Assembly (NCBI GenBank): GCA_013368325.1
Contig: JAACJK010000170.1
Location: forward strand, 62,001 to 126,000
Reading direction: 5' to 3'
DNA length: 64,000 bases
From: Ephemerocybe angulata
Lineage: Eukaryota > Basidiomycota > Agaricomycetes > Agaricales > Psathyrellaceae
Position numbers and translations under genes: made by a program. The notes under the pieces are model-generated. The model searched no databases. It had not been told where the DNA came from and saw only the letters and a list, made by a program, of their open reading frames with translations. Below, one piece after another: positions 11,941-23,200 of this stretch (position 1 is the stretch's first letter; the number at the start of each line of letters is the position of its first letter).

Positions 11941-12474
11941 TGAGATTATGATTGCTGGATCCGATCGAATTGATGATACCGCTCACCTCTGTTCCCTCCG
12001 TGATCGCAAGCAAGAGGGAGAAGCCCATACTCGTCGCCACCTGCGCACGGGTGTCCCAAGTGCGATCGCCGATAGACCTTGGCTATCGCCTTTACACGAT
12101 TCTTTGCTTCAACGAAGCGGGCTTTGGCCACAGGGTCGGACCTCCGCTTCATGTAGGTGTGCATATGAGCGACGACGTAAGTCCAGTCTAAGAGCTCGTC
12201 TCGAAATCTAGATCTTTAATGCCAATGTCGCTTTTGCGTTACTTTGAAGGTCGGGTTCAGATAATGGGCCGTGTTGTCGAGGTGTGGGAGTGCCGGCGTC
12301 GTGTGCCTCGGATGGATTAGATATGGGGGTGTTTGAACTGAACATGAGCGACGGCGAAGCCTCCGCTTCCAGAGTGGGAGCAGTGATAGAATCTGTACCA
12401 CCCTGACGGGGTCCGGACTGAGAAATATCAACGAGGTAACAAGATATGTGGTGTTGGACTACACGCTCTTCCAT
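11941..12474 (-). pseudogene. Unknown tandem family, copy D (decayed)
   Basis: Compared with copy C it keeps clear blocks in different frames. AHDAGTPTPRQHGP corresponds to C's VHDAGTPTAQQHGP. A stop falls soon after DFE. MHTYMKRRSDPVAKARFVEA and KNRVKAIAKVYR follow in another frame, and WDTRAQVATSMGFSLLLAIT in a third. At least two frameshifts and one stop are needed, so this is a pseudogene. It sits tail-to-tail with the membrane protein gene, 115 bp past its stop, and is about 3 kb upstream of copy C on the same strand. Confidence 0.75.
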
Positions 12475-12685
12475 GCCACGCGGTCGCCCGCAAGAAATTT
12501 ATTACGGGACGAGTCGAAAGACGAGAACGCTCCCAGGCTAGGCGCATTTCCCGGGGGACCGTTGTCGTTCTAGAACACTATTTGATACCCATTGCTTTAG
12601 CTACGTTCTCCTCCAGTGCCATGACTCCAGTGTTACCGACGAAAGAAGTTGTACGTCTCCAAGTCCATATTTTCCCCATCGCCAC

Positions 12686-15113
12686 TCAGATTTGATAGCG
12701 AAATTGAGGGTGATAGCAGCCTAGGTCGGCCAGCTCCTTCTCAGTCATGCCTTCTAGCCTCCCATCCCTATCACCCCTGCCCCGTTTTCGATTCTCGTCC
12801 CAAATATAGATGGCCGTGGCGACTACCAGAAGACAGACGGCGGATATCGCAGCGAGGTTCGCGAGGTTGCCTTTGCGATAGTCTGGAGCGTCCGTCGGAG
12901 CATATGTCCATACCCTGGTAATACGGGTGGCTCAGTGAGATGCCTGTGACATGAGTATGTCCTGAGTAAACAACGTACGCTAGGATCGCACCCACTGCGC
13001 CGAAGCCTGGAATTGCACCTGTGACCACAGCTCTGACTGTATCTGGGGCAGCGTTATCGGTACCCCAGGTCATGATCTGACGGGAAACAACATATATAGA
13101 AGCAGATTGAATAACTTGAATCCGCGCTTGCTTAGAGAGGCTACGCACCATTGTCCCACAGACAGGTGCGCCCATCATAATCAGAAAACACGCCGCATAC
13201 CTGCCCGGCAAGAGTACTATCAGCATATTGACGGTATGTCAGATAGGAATGGTCTACATTACCTAGCCTTGGAGTTCTTTGTCGTCACAGATATAACGTA
13301 TCCGGCCACCATTATTAGAGCGTTACAGAATAGGGGCACAGACCTCATCTTGATACGGGCGCTTATCCACGCGTTGAGGATCACCCAGAAGACACTTGCG
13401 ACATAGGGCGGCACAGTCCGTAGCTGAACCTCAATTGTTGCTGTTTGAATGTCCTGGATGTGAGCTGAGGGATTCTCACGGGCCAATATACCAGCACGTA
13501 CTGTAATTTCCCTCTGGAGTGCGAGGTTAAGTTAAGCGCCCTGGGCTTACGATGATGCGTAGTGCAGTACGTACGTGTTCGGATCACTGATGGCATGAAG
13601 AGGCTCATGCCTTGGAAAGACATGTTGACCATGATGTAGCAGATGATACACGCGATAGTCTTGGGTTAGAAACGAAACATTAGATCGTGCTTATATGTGG
13701 ATGTCTGACTCGGGCTCACGATGAAGTTGAAAGATCTCAATACAAGCTTCAATGTCGTCTTTTCCTTCTGTCCTTGAGTCTTGATAACCTGGTCAGCATC
13801 AATTCGTGCTAAGGCTAGTCTTCGTTCAGCGGCGTTCAGGATCTTTGACTTGCTGGGGTCCCCCGGAACGATGAGGAGTAGAACTAGCCCGAAAACTGTT
13901 GTGATGATGCCTAGTCAGCGTATGTTAGCCTGATGTCAAACGTGGATTGCGGTAATTCTCTCGACCTTCAACAAGGAATATCTTCCATCTCATCAGCTAA
14001 TTAGGCCCACACGTTCTGTTCAGTGGTGACGTACCTTCCTCCAGGTCTTCACCATCCCGAAGTCGGGAACCCTCAGAAGGCCGGAAGCGAGAAGCCCACC
14101 AACTATCAGGGATACATCATGCGTGTAAGGAACCACCCAAGAACGCACTAAAGGGCACTCACATGCTCCTGCTATACTTGGAGACGTCCCGAAGAAAATC
14201 CCCACACGCAAAACGAGCTCGCTCCTTCGGTAATACTAGCCAACAAGGGTCAGCGTTGGTGTAATGGATTTGACCATGCCGGGTATGCGAGAATCCCAGA
14301 GGTCGCATGATGTGGAGACGCACCCTGGAGATAATATAGACAAGCGCAGACTAAGACGTGCATCATCAACTGCGAAAGGTGGTTAAAGTTGAGTCGTACG
14401 TACTAGCGTTCCTCCCTCCGCTAACCCCAGGAACACACGTGTGACGATGAGCCCCGCATAATTCTGGACGAATGCAGCCCCTATAGACACTGCTCCGAAC
14501 CCTAAAACGAGGAATGCGAGCCAGTTGGATCCCCATTGTTTCAAGAGGAGATTTGAAGGAATGTCGGCGCTGATGTACTGGAGTCGAGGGGGGCGATATG
14601 AGGCCTACAAGGCTGCGTGGAGCATATCTTTGTTGGGTACATACAGCAATATAGAATGTGGTGAGCGCAATGTTGAGATCGAATCCTGTCATTCCAAGGT
14701 CCGTCTCGAGACCTAGAGCATCAACCTTTAGTTGTGCAGAGCACAAGTTAAAAATTGGTCAATACTCACCTGCGACTCGAGCATTCCCTGAGGCGTAACG
14801 CCGCATGAGTTAGTATGTAGAGTGAGGTGTAGCATCAGGCCAAATGACAGCCCACCTATTGAAGTCCTATCATGACGCTCAGCGTTATTTGACTACGAGT
14901 CTGAACTCTCCGCACCGGTCAATGAAGTTGCAACAGTCTGGTGCATTCCGTTGTAAGTGAGAGTCATCACGATAGTTCTGGCTACTCACATATCATCGTG
15001 AACATGGGTAGTAAAATCCAGTCCAACTTTTTCAAGAGGCGCCGCTCCTCTTCGGGGTCGATGTCTACATCGGAAATTGGAGAGTCATTTTCATCTTCCA
15101 GTGGTGAGCGCAT
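12686..15113 (-). CDS. MFS transporter, anion:cation symporter family (allantoate/nicotinate permease-like)
   Basis: Plasma-membrane 12-helix major facilitator of the Dal5/Tna1 type, expected to import an organic anion; the substrate cannot be read from sequence. It starts MRSPLEDENDSPIS, then EERRLLKKLDWILLPMF, CCNFIDRTSIGNARVAGLE and TDLGMTGFDLNIALTTFYIA, then GLIVTRVFLGV, YYRRSELVLRVGIFFG, and a charged central loop (ERRLALARIDAD). Later come FQGMSLFMPSVI, VFWVILNAWISARI, YAACFLIMMGAPVCGT and a C-terminal GMTEKELADLG. There are many short introns, including an 11-nt micro-exon at about 14850 (codes TSI). The first helix ends with the family's D-R-(T/S)-x-I-G-N-A signature. Helix 4 reads GVSGG where the family usually has an E-G-G-type word. 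All joins I needed are GT-AG. Confidence 0.88.
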
Positions 15114-15242
15114 GTCGTGAAGGTGCAGCTTGGGAACGTGAACGAGCACGGACGCTGGAATTTAAGGATTTGGGACAAGCTGAGGAAGCCTGCTGAGGTT
15201 CTAACACTGCGCAGATGCTCAATGGGCCCTGTCAGGTGCGTA

Positions 15243-16265
15243 CTGTGTCATTTCGATCACATAGTCCAGCCAGCAGCCAGCAGCCCCTTGGACTTGACTA
15301 AATATTATAATGGTGAGGGCAGCAGTCAGGTTGACGTTGGACTAAACCATAATTCGAGTCGGAAATGACAAATTTCCCCCCGCTACAACAGCATGTACAA
15401 CGTCAGGATATGCATAATTTAAAATAGGCTTGTTTTCCCTATCCTGGACCTCATTCCCTGCCGAAGTGTCTCCAGGACCGTCCCATACGTATTAGTGCAT
15501 CTATCGCCCATCCAATGCGAGCCTCTTTCCCGAGTGCTAATGCCCGTGCGAGGTGGAGACCACCCTCTTCGATGTTCTTGAAGAACCTTTCAGAATCGGT
15601 GACGTGTGGCATGAGCCTCTGGGTTAAAGTTCAAATTCCGTACCCAAAGCTAGTGTTGAGCCAAGGTGAAGTGAAGTGAAGTGAAGTCGCGGCTTCACGA
15701 TACTTCATCAAAAACGAATCAAGGTCAATCAGAGTTGCACGTTGCCGCCCATCGGCTTCAAAACCGTCGGCATAGAGGGTAAAGCGGTGGAAGGGTAATT
15801 CAAAGGCTTAGGTTCGTAGAGTATTAATGCTGAAGGCAATAGAATTAGTCTAATTCGCAGGATGTCTGTGTGCGCCAGCTCAAGGACAATCCCCCTGAAT
15901 TCTGTGGTCTGGATCCTGCCGAGCAGGGCATTTTTTGCCTACGCAGAGACACCCAGGCGCTAGGAAGACGGGTAGGTAGAGGCGAAAGTTTTGTCCCATG
16001 GCTGAGTTCCTTGTGCCAATCCCTTTCAAAGCCAACCTTCAGAGGAAGCGTACGAGAAGAATGCCCTATCTGGATGCTCAACCATCACACTTCGCTTGAC
16101 CTTGATACGCAAATGAAGTGAAGTGCATCTTGAAGGAACTTGCCTTCATTACCAACACGACCCAAAGCCTGGACTAAATTGGACTAGACCCCCTTTGGAC
16201 TAAATGCTAAACGGAAAAGTCGCTGAACAGTCAGACCCATGGACTAAGTACTCGAAATGGTATAG
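15243..16265. mobile_element. TIR element 2 (1,023 bp, TA-flanked, degenerate relative of element 1)
   Basis: The left end (CTGTGTCATTTCGATCACAT) and right end (reverse complement CTATACCATTTCGAGTACTT) are degenerate versions of the element 1 terminus. Both are flanked by TA (15241-15242 and 16266-16267). Inside, the same subterminal words recur (cagccagcagcc on the left; ggactaaat and aacagtcagaccc on the right). It contains a GTGAA microsatellite at about 15667-15687 and no transposase reading frame. It lies directly upstream of the MFS transporter and is older than element 1, judging by divergence between its ends. Confidence 0.75.
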
Positions 16266-16689
16266 TAATCGTATTTATAGCGCAGGATTCTTACTAGAAC
16301 CATCGACGAATGCACCAGACTGTAGTGCAATGCTTGCATGCACTAAGGCTTCGCAGTGGCACTCATGACCGTCGACGAATAGCTCACAGGGTGGCGGGCG
16401 GCAATAGGGGCGTGTTTGTCTCGTTCCCATCCGTTTCGGGAAAGCAGATTGAAGAGAGCGGATCCGTAATAGCCGCCTCTCCGATGCCCGTTATCGGCGG
16501 TAAGCTCACCGAGCGTCTGATAAGAACGATACGCGTCTATTGCGTTGCGCCGCAGGATACAACTGAGCCAAAGCCCAATCCCCGGCCACGAGGACAGCAA
16601 GCTGATGCAGGAGTGGCTTCCCCGTACCGATTTACAGCCGAGAACGCACGCTCCTCACCCGGAGCACAGATAATTCCTGTACTTCGGTC

Positions 16690-18510
16690 TACCTACCATT
16701 TGTCGGGCATTGTGGGTTGCGGAACGAGGCTATTCAACGTTAACCCTTGACCGCATCTAAGGTGAAGGACATACCCCAGAGCGACACGAGAGACAGCGAG
16801 GCTAGTAGCGTATCGCGACACAAATAGGCGTCCATGCACCCCGTGTGTTTCCAACAGTATCTTGAAATCAGTCGACGTCACAAGCCTCCGCACGAGAGGC
16901 GCACAGCAACGAGAGTAACGGGTTACACCCCCTCCAAGACCTCTAGAGACCAGGAACACAGCAAAAAGGAGTTGCGGTGTCCAAGAGCTCGAGAAACGAT
17001 GGAGGGAGAGTGGGAAGGCAGAATCTAGATGACACACCCGGTACATAACGAAACGCCGGCGGGCGTGCGCGGGGTCGGGATGCACAACGCCAACCCCTTG
17101 TTCGCGATCCCAAGGATGTTTTGAATAAACGTCGAGCCTCGAGGGGCGTAGTTGGGCTGTAGGCACACAGTATCAGTATACGCAGAGAGCAGGTCAACTG
17201 AAGGACGCACCGGCGTTTCAACACTATACCCACCCGCCTCGCCGTTAACCTCGACTTGACCTCGACCATATCTCACGTCGCAGTCGCTCCCGTCCACACA
17301 CGCAGGTCGGCCCAAGCATAATATAGGATGGGATTGTACCAGCTAAATCGGCGAGGATGGCGCCAGTAGAGAACGCGCCTGCCACTTGAGTGACGACCTG
17401 CTCGATCGGTACCTGTTGGTGAGGAATAGAAGAAGATAGCGGGGAACGTCACCTGGTGCGAGATCGCCTCCTAATCCCCATGCGCGCTGCCGACAACGTC
17501 CTCCATCCCGTTCCCCTCGTCGATACCCACCACCGGCACCTCTACACCCTATTGCGTCTTACGCGCCCACCCCATTTCTCCAGCTCCCCACCCTTCTCTC
17601 CATGAACCTCAAACGCAGGGTGCGACCCCACTGTAACGACCTCCCGCTTTATCGGCGTCGAAAACGGGCTTCTATAGCACACCGATTGGTATCGTCGGTC
17701 AGCTCATATCGGTGATCAGCGAGGTAGGAATACGTACTGCGCACCGATCTTGGATATGTGCACAAGCTCACAGGCTCGGTATCATGCCCGAGGATGCTCT
17801 TGAGCTTGGTGATGGGGTTTCTACAGTGTAGTCGCGTTCGTATGGCTGTTTCGCCGCTCCATGCGTATAGAGCCCACAGGGAAGGCTGCGGACGCCGAGG
17901 TGCTTGGGACCTGGGTGGCCATTGACCGAAGAGAAGTGAGCTTAGCGGCAAAGTTGGTGCGAAGAGAAATGGGCCGGGTACGAACTAATCTATTACAAAA
18001 AAAGACACAGGGGAAGACGGTATAGTCAGTTAGCGACATACTTCAGCAGAAATGCGCACCTGTCTTTGCGATATGTGCCAGATCACTGTATCCGTGCAAG
18101 TTCGTACCCCGATATCGTCCACTGACACACCTTCTCCCACCTGAGCACGTTCACCTTGCCTACAATCGCCGTAATCCCGGTAGGTCGGTCGTTGGAGAGA
18201 GTCGCATCGTCTCGTCGTCGTCGTGAGCAAGATGGGTTGTCCAAAAAGGTTCAGCACGGCTGATGACTAAAAGTTAAAGGCGCCGACAATCAAACCCACA
18301 TAGGCGTCGAAAGACAGTGTTACTAGAAGGGCAGCGGAATAGCGACTGGAGGAGTCGAAGAAGGTCAAATCGACAGCAGTGGTATGATTGAAGGTGTATT
18401 CAGGGTGAATGGGAGAACGAGCCCCGCCATTTTCCGACGAGTCCTTAGCGCCCGCTGACTCAGCGCCCTTTCGTCCAAACAGACGTAACCGAGTTGACGC
18501 CAGCATAATC
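16690..18510 (-). repeat. Dispersed repeat family, copy I
   Basis: Matches 26280-28700 block by block in the same orientation. Shared words include 'gtccaagagctcgagaaacgatggagggagag' / 'gtccaagagctcgaaaaatggtggagggagag', 'gcgaggtaggaatacgtactgcgc' / 'gcgaggtgggggtactgcgc', and 'tagcgcccgctgactcagcgccctttcgtcc'. Read on the minus strand, several blocks keep open frames with exon-like edges (for example LFGRKGAESAGAK and, further on, LLVTLSFDAYVGLIVGAF), but no complete gene can be built and no known domain is seen. It may be a decayed gene family or a decayed transposon. Confidence 0.6.
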
Positions 18511-20247
18511 CTGACTCCTGAGCGCTGAGCACTTTTCCTTCCGTTCCCCCACTCCGACTCCGTCGTATTGTTCGGGCGCCTCTCTTATCCGGAATGCTAT
18601 ACCACTCCAGCAGCGAACGAGGGGCCCCACTCTCCCCACATCTCTGCGTCGGCATGTCTTATGGCGATTCAAAGAATCTTCAGCAGACGATGCTGTTCGC
18701 TTCGTCGTCGCCTCCGCATCGAAAGCCCCGATGTCCGGTTGTGTTGCAAGATACTAGGTGCTCGAGAAGCTCGACCTCACCGTTTTCGACGCCCAGGCCA
18801 GCTCTAAGTATATCTATGGCTAGGTGGCGTCATTCTTCTTCAAGGATCTCGCTTTCTCGCAACGCGGAATGGAAGAACACTATCCCTACGAAGACCATTC
18901 GCTCAAGAAAGTCTATTCTTATTGACTCTGAATACGCGACTATAACAGGTATGCACAAGGAACGCGCTATCAAACTCGGGACGTGGTGACCCTGGTGAAG
19001 GGGTAACGAGATCCAATTCTCCTGTATGCACTCACGCACGGCAGTGAATTCTACCTACGTCTCTTGATGATTACGTGAACTGAAGGGTGAACTTACTATC
19101 GAAGCCTTCCATCCAGGCTTGCCCTCGGTGGGCGTGATGGGGACTCCACCGTACCAATGCCATGTCGCAACGCCTCAGAGCAAGGAGGTGAGTGCAGAGA
19201 CCGAGATCCGAGGTCATCAGCGTGCAGAGGTTGAAGGATGTCGATGCGAGGAAGGTACAATCGGAATGGACGGGGATAATGTAGGCATGGAGGAGAGGAC
19301 GTTGCACCAAGTGGACTAACACACCACAGTTCCTTCTTTCGCCTCACTGATCATACCGAGCTTGAAGTGCACAACGCTCCTTCTGAGCATTGCGGGGTCT
19401 ACCTAAATCTTCGTTCTCGGGGGCGGACATGGCTGTGTGGAAGCCCGAACGGTGCCCGGCGTCGAGTGACGAGCGTATACCTCCGCGGTGGTGAGGATTA
19501 TGGATACCCTAGGCTTTCCCAGGAATCATGTTGTTCTTGTGAAGAACCGTCTTTTGTAGGACCGAGGTGCTTGTTTATTGAGAAGAGAGGAATACGTCGT
19601 CCCACCTTTTCGTTCTCCCCTCTATTGAATGCATCACTCACTGCGCGAATCCAGAGATTATAAGTTTCACGAACGGTCCTCTCGAAGCCAGAATTTCTGC
19701 CCACCGGGCACTACGTCGTGTGGAACCTGTAGCAAATCATATCGCTGTAGCTGTGTGGCTGTGGGAAGTGTCTGTGGTCGAGGAAGGACGAGACGAAAGC
19801 ACCGGCCTTGCTCGTTGCGTTCGCCAATCTGTGTAGTTAGCAAGCATTTGGTTCCTATTATATGTAAGTTTAGAACCACGATCTGCGCGTGGAAGGGGCT
19901 GAGCCGATGTCACCGTGCGATGATACGATAATCCAATTGTCTCGGAGAATAAGATGTATATGAGAGAGACAAATAGAGAGGTTGTAATCGAGCGAGAGGG
20001 GGGTATGGGGGTGCCGAAGACGTTCAAAGCTGATACCATTTAACGTACATAATAGCGGTCGTATATATAGGTGGGGGGTTTTATACAGGTAAATCAGAAT
20101 CGTGACATAACGAAGGAACTTGAAAACATGGAACGTCATATGAGGAACCGAGTATTAGAACGAGATGGCAATCAGAACGGAATAACAGTCAAAACGAAGT
20201 GATGATTTCCAAATGAATGGGGATGCGACGTCGAAGGAAAAATTGAA
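18511..20247. other. Intergenic, downstream of the NLR gene
   Basis: No supported gene. Several frames of 60-130 codons exist on both strands, but none has a recognisable motif or consistent splice structure. The last few hundred bases before 20247 are AT-rich and would form the 3' end of the minus-strand NLR transcript. Confidence 0.4.
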
Positions 20248-23200
20248 CTAATTCGAGGAAGGGGGAGAGTAGCATTGGGCCCATTCAGTACCTAGCATCG
20301 CATGACGAATTTGGACAGTAGAAAAAGGGATTTCGGTTGAGATAAGGAGGGTGCAGGGAGACTGGGGCAGGTTTGCCCCAGAGGGTACAAACATGAGGCG
20401 GTTATTTGCCGGTGTGGACAGAAGCCAGCCAGTCCTCGAACCAGTGCTGAGGGCTATCTCGTCAATGTAGATAGGATGGAGATCCCACACCCTCACTGTG
20501 TTGTCCCACGACCCAGAGATAATCCGAGTTCCATCTTGGGAGAATTCGACGGAGTGCACCCGGTCGCTGTGGCCCTCCAGCACTCTCAGTGCTGTCCCTG
20601 TCGAGACATCCCATACCCTCACAATTTTGTCGTCCGACCCAGAGACAATACGAGTTCCATCCCGGGAGAATGCGACAGAGCTCACCCATCTACTGTGACC
20701 CTCCAGTACGCTCAGCACCATCCCTGCCGAGGCATCCCACATCCTCACTGTTTCGTCCTCTGACCCAGAGACAATCCTAGTTCCATCCTGGGAGAATGCG
20801 ATAGAGGTAACCCTGTTAGTGTGACCCTCCAGTGCACTCAGCACCATCCCTGTCGAGACATCCCATACCCTCACTGTCTTGTCCCATGATGCAGAAACAA
20901 TCTGGGTTCCATCCTGGGAGAATGCGACGGAGGTAACACACCCACTGTGACCCTCCAGTACACTCATTGCCATCCCTGTTGAGGCATCCCACACCCTTAC
21001 TGTCTTGTCCCATGATGCAGAAACAATCTGAGTTGCATCCCAGGAGAATGCAACGGAGGTAACACGGCCAGTGTGACCCTCCAGTACGCTCAGCGCCATC
21101 CCTGTCGAGGCATCCCACACTCTCACTGTCCTGTCGCACGACCCAGAGACAATCCGATTTCCATCCCGGGAAAATGCGGCGGAGATTACCCAGTCACTGC
21201 CCTCCAGTACGTTCAGCGCCATCCCTGTCGAGGCATCCCACACTCTCACTGTCCTGTCGCACGACCCAGAGACAATCCGATTTCCATCCCGGGAAAATGC
21301 GGCGGAGATTACCCAGTCACTGCCAAGTCACTGCCCTCCAGTACGTTCAGCACCATCCCTGTCAAGGCATCCCACACTCTCACTGTCCTGTCGTACGACC
21401 CAGAGACAATCCGAGTTCCGTCCCAGGAGAATGCGACGGAGGTAGCGGAACTCCTGTGATCCTCCAGTACGCTCAACGCCATTCCTGTCGAGGTATCCCA
21501 CACCCTCAATGTTTTGTCGTACGACCCAGAGACGATCCGAGTTCCATCCCGGGAGAATGCGACAGAGCTCACCCATCTACTGTGACCCTCCAGTACGCTC
21601 AGCACCACCCCTGTTGAAGCATCCCACACCCTCACTGTTCTGTCCCCCGACCCAGAGACAATTCGAGTTCCGTCCGGGGAGAATGCGACGGACGTAACCT
21701 GGTCCCTGTGGCCCTTCAGCTTACATTGAGCCTTTCCTGTCGTTGCATCCCAGAGACGCACCAAGCCATCATTTGCGCCGGATGCGATTATTCTCCCATC
21801 CCCCGATACCGCGACAGCGTTGACCTCACTTCCAACATTGATCTCCATTAACATGGAAGTGGCACGAGCCCCTCTTGTGGTCAATGTAGGTACTTTTGGG
21901 AAGTAACTCCTCCACATCTCGCATATGTCCTCCCTCCCGTGCCAGGTTGCCAATGCAGAGATATACAAGTGGGGGGTCGATGCCGAAGCAGGACTTGCGC
22001 TGAAGACGAGCGCAAACGACGCCGCCTGGCCACAAAGTAGAGCGAGAGCTGTATCCTTCTGCTCATACACGGTGGTCAATCGGCAGGCTTCTACGGAGTG
22101 TTTAGTGTTTGGGACTCACCATTGCAGCCCAGCTTCTTGACGCTCTTAGGGTCGCATCACACAAACCTACGCAACCGAGGAGATTCATTGCCTCAATCCA
22201 GAACAACGCACGAAGTTGAAGAAAATCAGAGAGCATGAGAACCAACGACTCGCTTTCCGTTGCTGGGGTTGCAACCGAGAGATGGAATCCCCACTGTCGA
22301 CATGAATAAGCCAAGTCGTCGTTAATGTTGCGATTCACCTGCTCGACAAGCTCGGTGTTCTCGCTGTCGAGCAGGAACGAGGACGGTACGTTCGCGATGT
22401 TGAATCGGAGACCCGCTTTCATAATGCGGAAGCAACCTTCGGCGAGACGCTCATGCAGCGCCGCCTGGCTGCAACAGAACTCCTTTGAGCGATCTGGATC
22501 GAAGAGAAAGTCGGTAAAGGACTTGTGATACGAGAGGATGAGCTTCTTCTCGTCTGCGTAGAGGACGGCGTGAAGACGAGAGAGAACATCGTCTACGACC
22601 TTGACGGAGGAGAATTCAGGTGCGTTGGCGAGAGTGAGATCTTCGGGGAAGAGGAGTGATGCCACGGTAGTGGTTGTAGTACGTTCAGGTGTAGAAAGGA
22701 AAGTGTGCAATATTCTGAGGCGATCAAAGCGCAAGTCTGTGTCGAATTCAGCGAAGGCTTCACTCACAATCTGGCTATAAAGCACGTCGAGCAAGCGAGT
22801 TGCACTGAGCGCGCTGTTCTGCAAGTTGGGTGACTGTGAGAAGAGCGATGCTATCACTCGTCTTTGCTCATGCCCCTGTAAGCGTCCCAGGTGTCTAACA
22901 AGGGTGACCGCACAGATGAACAACCCGCCTGAGAACGTCAACAACAGGTCCATCTCGCCGGAATCTTTGAAGTGGGGAAGGTTGGTCTGAAGGTACTTCG
23001 CAATGTCGCCGCTGACTATTTCCCGCTCAACGTCCTGGAGCCGACACCATTCCTTCCGCTCAAATGCTTCGACACGAGCGACGAGATCCGGATCCGAACG
23101 ACTGGTGATGAAGAACTTGAGACCGGGTAGCTTGTTCTCGCGAATGACGTCGAGCAGAGCGCGCAGAAACTTCGAGCCGTCCTTGCCATCTATCTCGTCG

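Noticed and set aside
20476..21617. Plus-strand frames opposite the WD40 array
   Set aside because: They are repetitive only because they mirror the WD40 units.
20476..21850. Regularly spaced repeats that might suggest a CRISPR array
   Set aside because: The period is 123-126 bp with coding conservation of WD40 units; there are no short repeats with unique spacers. The genome is fungal.
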